DNA of 64,000 nucleotides from JAEUIT01 sp044220875 (lineage in GTDB: Bacteria; Planctomycetota; Phycisphaerae; Phycisphaerales; SM1A02): the NCBI GenBank assembly GCA_044220875.1, contig JBGAQH010000004.1:434001-498000 (forward strand). Direction: 5' to 3'. The translations under genes were made by a program, and so were the position numbers. The notes beneath the pieces were generated by a model that worked only from the letters and a program-made list of their open reading frames with translations, did no database searches and was not told where the DNA came from. Shown here one piece after another: positions 35,101 to 43,700 of the stretch; position 1 is the stretch's first letter, and each line of letters begins with the position of its first letter.

Positions 35101-38100
35101 AGTCCGGATCCGACCTGCGCCCAGGACTCGCCGTTCCAACGGGCGATCCGGATCGCAGACTGACTGCCTGCGGAGCCGAAGTCCCCGCCAATGAAAAGTT
35201 GCGGACCATCGCCATCGTCGAAGACGGCGACGGCGTTGACGATGCCAAGGAGGTGCGGATGACCTCCTCCTGAGATACCAGGCCGCTCGCCGAACGCCGG
35301 AAGCCAGGCCAAGTCACAGGTCGCGCCGGGAGTCAACGTGATGACACCAGCGTCGGTCAGACCAGCTGGCACGAGGTCCGTCACCAAGGACAGGCCGGAG
35401 TAGGTCGTCCCTCGAATCGTCGCCACCGCGGTGACAGTTAGTGAGCGCGTCGTCTCGCCCGCGACCACGTCGAAGGCGAAGGTACCGTCCGCGGCCGACA
35501 CCCCGCGCCCTCCCACCGGCGTCACGAGGACCGCACCTTCAACCGGAGTGCCGTCCTGCAACCGGACTGATCCGGTGATCGTCGTCTCGAACGTCTCACT
35601 CATCACCGTGATCCTGCTCACCGCGGTCGCGGCGCCGTTCGTCGCGGTAATGAAGACCGTGCCGGGCGCATGTCCGGTGACAAGGCCATTGCCGTCGACG
35701 GTGGCCAACGACTGGTTGCTTGATCGGTACGCGGTCCAGGCCGTCGCGTCGCTCACATTCAGGATCGTTCCGTCATTCATATGAGCCATGACGGTCGCCT
35801 GAACGGCATTACCGACCTCCACCAGGATCGGGGCCGACATCGTCAGCGACACCGGGAGCGGCGGCGGCATCGTCGTGTGAACAAGTTGGGCCGGGGTGAA
35901 GACTGCATCCTGCGTGATGTAGAACCGCTCGCTCATGGCGTAGGTCATCACGCCATCGACCATCGCATTCCCGATCACTTGCACCGGCTCGTCACCCACC
36001 CCGTCGGGCTGACCATCCGGGCCATCCATGTCGACAGCGCTGATGTTGTCAAGCTCGAAGGCGCCCGAGGGGCCGGTTGTCACCGTTTCGCCGCCAACGG
36101 AGTAGGTCCACGTTGTCGTTGGCTGCCCCTGATCATCAGGCACCTCCTCTTGCTCGACGACCTCGCCCTCCCCGCCGTCGTTCGCGCTGGCGGGGACCTG
36201 CAGATACCCATGCCTTCCGGCATGGACATGTGTTGCCCAGAAGGCGATCGCGAGAAGCGAACGGGGCACCGCAGGGTCCACGTGGGCGTCGATCTCTGCC
36301 GGCAGAATGAGACGCAGCCTGTCCCCGGGACTGATGAAACCATCCCCATCGTCGTCCTTGGCGTAGTAGGTGACCGGGCCCAATGGTGAGCCGACATAGT
36401 CGAACGTCGCCACGCCGGTTGGGATACCCGGATCGCTGATCGAGGCGACGCGGTCCACCATGTCGTCCCCGTTCGGGTCGTCGCAGACCAGCGTGAAGGG
36501 CGTGCCCAGGTACTCGCCGGCAAAGTCGGCGACCGGCGGAGGCGGCATCCAGTTGATCGGCAAGACCGCCGCGCCTCCCTTCTCAAGAATCGCTTTGGTG
36601 GCGGTGCCTCCATAGAGGCTCGAGGCGAGAATGGCGGCGCGATAAAGCCTCATGCGCTCCGGGCCGCTCTCCGGCATCGGATGCATGTCCACAGCACTCC
36701 CATACATGTGGTTGCTGATGGGAGAGGCACCGTCCACATCGAAGTTCCGACGCGGGTTTCGGAACGCGCTCTCGATGGACATGGGGCTGAGGTACTTGTC
36801 GTAGGTCTGCTGGGCGATCTTGAACATGTGCCCCTTCGACACGACGTTGCCCGCGCCAAGCCCGTAATTCCCCGTGTTGAATGCCAACGCGCTGAACGAC
36901 TCCGTCTCGATGGGAGCCCCGACCTGAAGCGGCTGCGGGACGGGCATGGGCGAAATTTCGAAGTCACGGAAGTCAACGTACTCCTGCCTCAACGTCGTCT
37001 TGGGATTCTGCTTCAGCGTCCTCGAGAACGTGCCCGTGGTACCGTTCGGATTGGTCACCGTCACGTCGATCCAGTACGTCACTGGAGGTGACGGTTCGTG
37101 CGCGCCTGTGAGGGGCCGACTCGCCGCGCTGATGATCGGCTTGATGTCGAACTCCTTGGTCGTCCCTGTCGGCGTCTGAATCTGGCCACCGTTCGGCGTC
37201 GTCACGATCCACGAAACGGTCGCATTCGCCTCGGTGGTGTAGATCCGGACATGCATCGGTGACGACCGAAAGTTCTTTCGTACGATGAAGTAGTCGAAGA
37301 GGGCCGGACAGCGGCTCTCGACCAACAGGAACCCAAACGGACTGGCGTCGTCGTCGGGGGGGGACTCCGGGCAATCACCCGGATGGACGCAACGGCCGGT
37401 GCGTCGGAAAGGGAAGCCCGGTCCGTGCCAGCCGGAGTGCCGAAGCCCGGTCCCCGCCACGGACCGAATGATGGCCCCATCCTCTGAAACGACGCCCGGC
37501 GCCATCACTTCGAACTCACCCGTATCGTGGTTGAACGACATCAGGTACACGAGAGCGCCCGGAGCGAGTCCGGACATGTTCGGGTACTCGACTTCGACCG
37601 GCGGATCAAACGTCGCGCCGGCCGGCTGGAATGTGGCATCGAACGGCGGGGACGCGCCATTGGGCAGTGGCATAGGCACCGCCGCATGGTGCACCTGGTT
37701 GATCGAGAGCGTGACGGGCGCACCGACACTCGGCTTGCTCCCGTTCTTGAGCGTCATCGAATGCGCGCGAACCACATACTTCAGCCCTTCGATGCCGGCG
37801 CATGTCAGCTCGATGTCCGACTGACCGTCCCAGAGTTGCGAATTCTCCGGCATGAGCTGCGGCAAGAGGATTGGCTTGCCGAGGGAGTTCTTGGCGTTGG
37901 GGACAATGGAGATGTCGTAGCCCAGAGACGGGAACTTCACGCCCGGCGGCAACGGCTTTCCGTTCAGCTTGTTTGCCGTGACACCCTCAACGATGAGGTG
38001 GACCGCGCCGTCCTTCGCCAGGGACGGGAAGGTGAAGTTGCCGGTCGCATCGCTCAGCACCGGGCCGACGATCTCGTCCTGGAACTTCAGCGAGATCTTG

Positions 38101-40361
38101 ACGTTTCCAATGGGCTGGCTGGCGTTGTCGAGCACCAGCCCACTGAACGACGTGGGCTTCGTGAGATCGCGAGCGATGCCTGTTGCCTTGAAGTACGCGG
38201 CATTCGCCGTGTTTCCGGCGAAGTCCGCCCGCACCCGGTTCTCACCGGCCGATGGGCCTGCGATGAAAGCCACCTCGGCATGGCCGGTGGGGCCTGTGAG
38301 TACCGTTACCGCATTCTGGCCATTGACGGTCCCGCCACCCGCGACCACGGTGAACTGAACTGGAACGCCCGGTACGGGATTGTTCGAATCGCTCACCCAC
38401 GCTGACAGCGGTTGCGCCGCGGGTGCGCCGACCTCAACGCGCTGGTCATTGCCGGTACCAACGTTCATCTGGACGGGAACCCCCGGCGCCGCGGTGGCAC
38501 TGAAGGTCGCGGCACCAGCCACATCCTTGGCGGTGGCGCTCACGCGATTGACCCCGCAACCGGAGGCCGAGCCAAGCGTCCACTGCGCCGCAGCAACACC
38601 GGACGCATCCGTCAGGGTCTGGAAATGCACAGCGTCGACCTGGACGCCGTCACCCGAAAGGTGACCGTCGTTCTGAATCACTCGAAAGTCAACAATCTTG
38701 TTCGCCCACGGGGTCCCATCGGCCTTGGTGACCATGACCCGAATCGGCTGGCCGAGAAGTTGCCTGGCCACCCCTCCTTGTGCATCACCGGAGAGCGTCT
38801 CGATCACGGAGACATTCATGGGGCGCGCCTCTCCCACCACCGTGATGGACTGACTCGCGCTGTTCCCGACCCCGTCCGTCGCCACGACCTGCACGACCGT
38901 GGGGCGTCCTCCGCGCAGAAGGGGCACCGAGGGCGCAACCCAAGTCCCGTTCTGTCCGATCCCAATGTCGACGACTGCCTGAATCCCGTTCACCTGCACC
39001 TGAAGCCCATCGAAGCCGCTGAGGGTATCGCCGACAAATCCGCCGACGGTGATTGTGTTCGCGAAGACAGACGTGCCATCCAGCGGGAAGGCGATGGCGA
39101 TGCTTGGAGGCGCGTTGTCCCGGCTCACCTCGGCGGTGATCGGTGCTCCGCTGATGCCACAGGGCGAGATGGCCGTGACGTAGAGGACGTTCACGTTGTT
39201 CGCTTTCAGAGGCGCGGTGACCGAGAACGTCCCGTCCGCTGCGACTGCTGCCATGGTGACTTGGTCAATTCCCTGAACACGAACCTCCGCGGCCCGGGCG
39301 AATCCCGGCTGAAGCGGAACGGATCCGGTGAGGGTGACGCCTGCAGCCGCGGTAACGCGTGGGAAAGCGTTCACGAGCGGCGCCGGGGGCGGCGCAGAGC
39401 CCTGGAAGCCCAGCGGCGCATCCGGCGGCATGAACGCCTCACCCGAAGGATCAAAGAACGATGATGCAACGAGCAGCTTGTAATCCCCGCACGCCGTGAG
39501 CGGCGGATCGAAGACGCACGCAATGGTTCGCTGATCCTCCTGCAACGCTGTCGAGACCGGCGTCGTGGTGGTTCCGTCAGCCGAGCGAATGCGAATGCAG
39601 CCCGGCACAACCCCGTACTCAACAATCGTCTCGGAGAAGGTCACCCCAAGCTCCGCCAGATCCTCCGAGAGGGGCATTCCGGGATCGCGGCCGATCGACG
39701 CGATCCCGGGTGCTGTGCCGTCGAGCGGTGGCAGGGCGCTGCCAAGGCCCGAGAGGAGAATCTGCACATCCAGCACGTTGACGCAACCGTCGGCATTCAG
39801 ATCGGCTTCGGGGTTGTAGGAATCGTCGTCGTCCGCTTCGACCCCACAACTGCCCAGCGCCGCAAGGAGCACGGGGAGGTCGGCCGCGTTTGTGATGCCA
39901 TCCCGGTTGGCATCCCCCTGAAGGACGTTGATCCGGAACGTGGCGATCCCACCGGCAACGCCATCTCCGCTCGGGAACAGCGCGTGGATCGGATTTGCAA
40001 TCTCGCCATCCAGCGATGCCCCCGTCGCGTTGGTCACTCCCGCCCCAAGGACGACGGTCACTCGGTCGCCCTGAACGGGGGACGAGAACGAAAGCGTCAG
40101 TGTCAACGAGGTCTCGTTCCAGGCCGTTTGCACCGGAAGCTCGCCGCCGACCACACCCCAGGCCCGAATGCTTCCGGGAGCGATCGTGACAGACTCGCTC
40201 ATCTGGAGGGCGATCTCCTGGAGCCCGTTCTGATCGGCGACGCCGAGTGCCGGTGGCGGCGACACGGACAGCACCTGCGGTCCGCTGTCAGCGAGCGTCG
40301 GAGATGCGATGGCTAGGAGAAGGCCTCCAAAGCCCGCGGTCAATCGTTGTGCACCAAGCAT
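32151..40361 (-). CDS. Giant multidomain surface protein 1 (Ig-like, M15-like, beta-propeller)
   Basis: 2736 residues from ATG 40361 (TTGGAG eight bases upstream); the frame is open to 40442 inside a duplicated segment. Approximate layout: signal 1-25; dockerin-like pair at 149-208; Ig-like domains; an invasin-type part (V-D-F-R-V-I-Q-N-D-G-H-L-S-G-D-G); a carboxypeptidase-regulatory-like domain near 735-820; an M15-peptidase-like region with S-A-F-R-N-P-R-R-N, then S-N-H-M-Y-G-S-A-V-D (His1218, Asp1225) and W-A-T-H-V-H (His1378, His1380); Big_2-like and second regulatory-like domains; a propeller from about 1680 to 2450 built of D-D-G-x-G-P-x-L-Y-x-G-G-x-F...A-R-W-D-G-x-x-W units; a beta-solenoid-like part (L-R-L-K-A-G-D-S-L-L-V-G-D); and an FG-GAP-like tail. 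Paralogue of 40719-48752. Role unknown; adhesion or wall remodelling is plausible. Confidence 0.88.
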   Translation of the reverse strand: MLGAQRLTAGFGGLLLAIASPTLADSGPQVLSVSPPPALGVADQNGLQEIALQMSESVTIAPGSIRAWGVVGGELPVQTAWNETSLTLTLSFSSPVQGDRVTVVLGAGVTNATGASLDGEIANPIHALFPSGDGVAGGIATFRINVLQGDANRDGITNAADLPVLLAALGSCGVEADDDDSYNPEADLNADGCVNVLDVQILLSGLGSALPPLDGTAPGIASIGRDPGMPLSEDLAELGVTFSETIVEYGVVPGCIRIRSADGTTTTPVSTALQEDQRTIACVFDPPLTACGDYKLLVASSFFDPSGEAFMPPDAPLGFQGSAPPPAPLVNAFPRVTAAAGVTLTGSVPLQPGFARAAEVRVQGIDQVTMAAVAADGTFSVTAPLKANNVNVLYVTAISPCGISGAPITAEVSRDNAPPSIAIAFPLDGTSVFANTITVGGFVGDTLSGFDGLQVQVNGIQAVVDIGIGQNGTWVAPSVPLLRGGRPTVVQVVATDGVGNSASQSITVVGEARPMNVSVIETLSGDAQGGVARQLLGQPIRVMVTKADGTPWANKIVDFRVIQNDGHLSGDGVQVDAVHFQTLTDASGVAAAQWTLGSASGCGVNRVSATAKDVAGAATFSATAAPGVPVQMNVGTGNDQRVEVGAPAAQPLSAWVSDSNNPVPGVPVQFTVVAGGGTVNGQNAVTVLTGPTGHAEVAFIAGPSAGENRVRADFAGNTANAAYFKATGIARDLTKPTSFSGLVLDNASQPIGNVKISLKFQDEIVGPVLSDATGNFTFPSLAKDGAVHLIVEGVTANKLNGKPLPPGVKFPSLGYDISIVPNAKNSLGKPILLPQLMPENSQLWDGQSDIELTCAGIEGLKYVVRAHSMTLKNGSKPSVGAPVTLSINQVHHAAVPMPLPNGASPPFDATFQPAGATFDPPVEVEYPNMSGLAPGALVYLMSFNHDTGEFEVMAPGVVSEDGAIIRSVAGTGLRHSGWHGPGFPFRRTGRCVHPGDCPESPPDDDASPFGFLLVESRCPALFDYFIVRKNFRSSPMHVRIYTTEANATVSWIVTTPNGGQIQTPTGTTKEFDIKPIISAASRPLTGAHEPSPPVTYWIDVTVTNPNGTTGTFSRTLKQNPKTTLRQEYVDFRDFEISPMPVPQPLQVGAPIETESFSALAFNTGNYGLGAGNVVSKGHMFKIAQQTYDKYLSPMSIESAFRNPRRNFDVDGASPISNHMYGSAVDMHPMPESGPERMRLYRAAILASSLYGGTATKAILEKGGAAVLPINWMPPPPVADFAGEYLGTPFTLVCDDPNGDDMVDRVASISDPGIPTGVATFDYVGSPLGPVTYYAKDDDGDGFISPGDRLRLILPAEIDAHVDPAVPRSLLAIAFWATHVHAGRHGYLQVPASANDGGEGEVVEQEEVPDDQGQPTTTWTYSVGGETVTTGPSGAFELDNISAVDMDGPDGQPDGVGDEPVQVIGNAMVDGVMTYAMSERFYITQDAVFTPAQLVHTTMPPPLPVSLTMSAPILVEVGNAVQATVMAHMNDGTILNVSDATAWTAYRSSNQSLATVDGNGLVTGHAPGTVFITATNGAATAVSRITVMSETFETTITGSVRLQDGTPVEGAVLVTPVGGRGVSAADGTFAFDVVAGETTRSLTVTAVATIRGTTYSGLSLVTDLVPAGLTDAGVITLTPGATCDLAWLPAFGERPGISGGGHPHLLGIVNAVAVFDDGDGPQLFIGGDFGSAGSQSAIRIARWNGESWAQVGSGLNGTVQCLTVYDDGTGPALYAGGYFMADAAGETSLALVARWSGGIWTPLGEGIAGSHVDALAVFDDGAGPKLVAGGVFSEAGGASALSIASWDGTTWSPLTVGIWANIHGGPGWVRSLASFDDGTGSSLFVGGSFLYAGGGQSTNIAKWDGRTWHVLPGLNGSVAALAVVAVGGSRPSLFAGGEFIHPVSGPQLNYLARWDGASWNSVGGGTDAPVYAITAFNDGGPSGTQLHVGGDFESAGGVAAASVARWNGTSWSEPGDRLWRPGYLCGVRALAALDVPGEGTRLVAGGCYPLAGKFQANGIAISDGATWRPLGRGFSGTVDTMLVVDDPRLGGPALWIGGDIRGLDDLPLGFLARWNGRSWDSPGGGMDGRVSSLALYDDGLGGGPRIVAGGSFTTAGGVAAANIASWDGSAWSPLGSGLGPYNSVNALAAYKDGLHNGGKDGLSLYAGGTFVLFDGNDISVSIARWDGRTWHGVDGGIAACFKEGDPLSCTNSPNVRSMVVFDDGSGWGESLYVAGTMYSAGPVHTTGIARWDGSTWSDVGGGLGIFATSLAIFDAGTGFGARIMAGTPLGLHEWDGVTWLTPAGQLPFGGVQTLLPSMGFPALGPQLLVGGEFWFGKGENPHSLARWNGVSWTPVATLPIGSGPPLALSTFVVPGESEPRLILGGGFFQSEHGDSYFAMLGCDATRDAPPQRAVVPVVTRRPERRGNAPTASTADLRLKAGDSLLVGDETRRYGSVVAEAGSTIRLTSRDSHLIVTNLTVEPGATFEWLGGTIEIDGGAWLHPYEITIGCDLDARLVLRAGAFVRAPKLLVCEMGSLVGDGAVDAFVQNGGAIAGEGSGLRLLGGYVQEPAGTIIASIAELDAVFAGRTHACSAVDALPFTTGRATHQLLDVDGDGDLDLVRTIGTAAHSVVAIWLRDGSKGDGPFGTPILCSADAAAASVTIADLNGDGVLDLELTFRDGGSECTLLSGGDVEVTR

Positions 40362-40384
40362 CCGGGGGGCTCCAAAATTGGCAA

Positions 40385-40492
40385 GCGTCTCGCCGAGAGA
40401 AGACTCTCGCCCAGTGCTGGAGCGCAGGATGCAGCCGGTCACTGCAACGGAAAGTGCCGGGAGTCAGGGGGACTTCGCCTGAGGCGCGTCAA
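40385..40492 (-). repeat. 108-bp duplicated upstream unit, copy 1
   Basis: It matches 48812-48919 with three substitutions in 108 bases. On the minus strand it contains, in order, the end of a kinase reading frame (D-A-P-Q-A-K-S-P, stop), the GTTGCAG/CTGCGCT motif and a perfect hairpin CGAGAG-AAGA-CTCTCG (40394-40409), and it ends 23 bp before ATG 40361. Confidence 0.93.
40421..40448 (-). promoter_or_regulatory. Shared upstream motif, site 3 (giant gene 1)
   Basis: GTTGCAG, 14 bases, CTGCGCT on the minus strand, 59 bp before ATG 40361 and just upstream of the hairpin in the duplicated unit. It is a copy of site 4, so the two count as one independent occurrence. Confidence 0.55.
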
Positions 40493-40553
40493 TTGGCAGC
40501 ACGCTCCCGCCGGTGCAGCCCACGCCGGCTAGCTCGACGGCGGTCGGCAGGCC
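40464..40553 (-). pseudogene. Remnant of the WD40-kinase C-terminus
   Basis: The frame ending at the TGA at 40464-40466 reads L-A-G-V-G-C-T-G-G-S-V-L-P-I-D-A-P-Q-A-K-S-P. It aligns with W-A-G-M-G-F-V-D-G-S-V-Q-L-F-D-A-P-Q-A-K-S-P at the end of the kinase at 48891-52160. Upstream codons lose the similarity and no kinase domain follows. It shows that the giant gene was duplicated together with the 3' end of its upstream neighbour. The outer boundary is approximate. Confidence 0.7.
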
Positions 40554-40629
40554 GTGTTCCGACGCGTCGATCGACCCAAAGCGGGGGCGCGGTACTGCCC
40601 TTCCTTGAGACAGGATCCGACAACGACGA

Positions 40630-40722
40630 TCAGCCGAAGTGCCCTACGGATTGGTTCGGGAGGGCGACCTTCGCCAACACGACAAGCGCCGCTGGAGGTT
40701 CCCAGGTCCGATTCCGTCTCAT
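40630..40722 (-). CDS. 30-codon ORF overlapping the end of giant gene 2, probably degenerate
   Basis: The ATG at 40722 overlaps the stop of giant gene 2 as ATGA, exactly as the 251-residue cohesin/dockerin gene overlaps giant gene 1. The product would be 30 residues with a short hydrophobic part (A-A-L-V-V-L-A-K-V-A-L) and ends at TGA 40630. It is probably what is left of a downstream partner gene; there is no evidence that it is expressed. The rest of the gap to 40553 shows nothing recognisable. Confidence 0.4.
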   Translation of the reverse strand: MRRNRTWEPPAALVVLAKVALPNQSVGHFG

Positions 40723-43700
40723 CGGGTCACCTCCACATCGCCGCCCGCGAGCAGCGTGATGTCCGAACCGCCGTCACGCGGCGAGAGCTGCACATCGAGC
40801 AGGCCGTCGCCGTTGGCATCCACGATCGTCACGAATCCCATCGCCCTCTCGGACTGGCAGAGGACGGGCGACCCGAAGTGGCCGTCGCCCCGGTCGAGCC
40901 AGAGGGCGACGATCGCCTCCTCAGGCGTGCCGATCGAACGCACCAGGTCCAGGTCGCCATCCCCGTCGACATCGACGAGCTGCCGCCTAGCCAGCCCGCC
41001 CGTGAACGGCAGCGCGTCCACCGCCGAGCAGGCATGGGCCCGACCGGCGACCACCGCATCGAGTTCCGCCATCGACGCGATGATCGTGCCGGTGGGTTCC
41101 TGCGCATAGCCCGCGAGGACCCGCAATCCGCTGTCCTCGCCGGCGATCGCCCCGCCGTTCTGGACGAACGCGTCGACGGTGCCTTCCCCGACCAGCGAGC
41201 CCAGCTCGCACACGAGGAGCTTCGGAGCCCGCACGAACGCCCCGGCGTGCAGCACGAGCCGTGCGTCGAGGTCGCAGCCGACGGTGATCTCGTACGGATG
41301 GAGCCATGCCCCGCCGTCGATCTCGATCGTGCCGCCGAGCCACTCGAAGGTGGCACCCGGCTCCACGGTGAGGTTGGTGACGATGAGGTGCGAGTCCGCA
41401 CTCGTCAGGCGAATCGTCGAGCCGGGTTCGGCCGTGATCGTTCCGTAGCGTCGGGTTTCGTCGCCGAGGACGAGGGAGTCGCCGGCCTTGAGGTGGAGAT
41501 CGGCGAGGTGCTTCGCAGTGCAATCCGCCGCCCGGGACAGCGACGGCTCGCGAACGACCTTCCTGACCTGGGCTACGGCACCCTCAGGCGGCGCAGGGCA
41601 TCCCCACTTCGAAACGAAACTGTCCCCGGCAGGACCCACAGGGATTGCGCCACCGACATAGAGCGCCGCGCCGCTTCCGTCATCAAAGTGCTCGAGCGTG
41701 AATGCCGCATTCAACGATACGCCGTCTCCCATTGGCGCCCAGGTGGTGCCCGACAGCATGGCGGCGTTTGTGATTTCCTTGCTCGGGAATGTGAACGAAC
41801 CGGTGACGAAGAGGACGGGGCCGTCAGGGGTCTCCGCGGCCTCCAGCGCGTACGCCGCTCCGGGGAACGGGCCGCCGGGGTAGACCCAAGACCAGGAACG
41901 CCCGTTGAAGCGCCCAAGCCCTCCCAGCTCGATACGGGGAGTACCGCTGAAGTCCCCGCCAGCAATGAGAACCGATTGTCCAATCGTCACATCGAGGAAG
42001 ACCTCCAGGTCGGAGACGCTTCCATTCAGCGATTCGGGAAGTGCGGACCAGCCCTGTCCGTCCCACCGCGCGAGCGGACCAGGTACGGATCCTCCCGCAA
42101 GTGAGAAGCTGCCTGCGACGTAGAGAGCCTCGCCCGTCCCGTCGTCCCAGGCTGCCAGCGCTCGCCCCTCGTAGTTCAGCCCAGCGTCAAGGGGTGCCCA
42201 TGCGCTACCGTCCCACGCAGCGATGAAGCTCATGGGCGAGCCATCCACGGTGTCGAAGAACCCCGTAGCCACCAGCTTCGGCCCGTTGGTTCCGTCGTCG
42301 AAGACGCAGAGTTCATGCACTTGCGTATCCGGGTCAGGACGACCGCCGTACTGGCCCATTGTCTCGAACCCGCTCCCGCCAACGCTGGTCCAGGTCGTTC
42401 CGTCCCAGCGGGCGATGTTGTTGGCCAGTACTCCGCCCGCCTGCGAGAATCTCCCACCAACGTAGAGGGATGGTCCACCACCTCGCCCATCGTCAAACAC
42501 GGCAGCGGCCGAGGCAGGACCGTTGAGTCCGGTCTCGAGTGCATGCCACTCCTGCCCATCCCAGCGAGCGATGCGCGACGCCAGCTTCCCCCCCACCACG
42601 GTGAACGAACCGAGCGCATACAGGCTCGGTCCTCTCACTCCGTCATCGAATGAGATGAGTTCGGACACCTCCCCGTTGAATCCTGTCGTGGGAACGCTCC
42701 AGTTCGCGCCGTCCCAAAGGAGCGAGCTGTCGAACTGATGGCCGACGGCGAGCTTGACTCCCGCCCCTGTCTCGACCGTGGCCAGGGTTGTCACGGTACC
42801 GAACGGCTGACCGCCTACCGCGGTCCACGTCGAACCGTCCCACCGCGCGAGGTCATTGACGCCCTGCCCTGCACCAAAGCTCCCTCCCGCGAAGAGCTTC
42901 TCACCAGCACCAGACCCGTCGTCCATCACGGCGAGGGCCTTGACGTCACCTGAGAAGGACCCGCCATGGCTTGATGCCACCGGAGACCAACCACTGTCAT
43001 TCCAGCGAGCGATGCCATGCGCCTTCTGTCCGCCCGCGAAGTTGAAGGCACCGCCCACGAAGAGGACCGGGCCGTTGCCCTCATCGAAGGCCGCCAGTGC
43101 ATACACGGCCGTGCTCTGGATCACACTGATTCCAGCCCCGAGCGCCGACCAACCGGCACCGTCCCATCGGGCGATGCGACTGCCTGGATTCGTGAACGCA
43201 CCGCCGACGTAGAGGGCTGATCCCGAGCCGACGTCGCAGGTCAGAAGGCAATGCACGCTCCCGTTCATGCCAGCGCCCAACGGCGACCACGATGACCCGT
43301 TCCAGCCTGCAATGTTGCTCGCCAGGACTCCGCCGGCGGTCGTGAAGTCCCCGCCGGCGATCAGCCGAGGACCCGCACCGTCACTTGCATCGAAGACCGC
43401 CAGCGCCCGGACCATGAAGTTCATTCCGCCGCCGACGGCCGACCATCCGTTCCCGCTCATGCGGGCGATGCGATTCGCCGCCACTCCACCTGCCGAGGTG
43501 AAGGCGCCACCCACAAAGAGGGCTTCCCCGGCCCCATCGTCATGGACGACAAGCGATGTGACCGGCCCGTTCAGTCCGTTGCCGACGGACACCCACTCAT
43601 CGTCGCTGAGTTTCGCCAAGAAGAGCGTCTGCTTGCTCGACCCGGCCGTGAATTGCCCGCCCGCATAGAGGGCTGGGCCCGCGCCGTCATCAAAGACCGC

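Noticed and set aside
40362..40442. Start of giant protein 1 at 40442 (and of giant 2 at 48869) from the shared leader M-T-G-x-I-L-R-S-S-T
   Set aside because: The similarity of these leaders comes from the duplicated non-coding unit; ribosome-binding sites and signal peptides support starts at 40361 and 48752.
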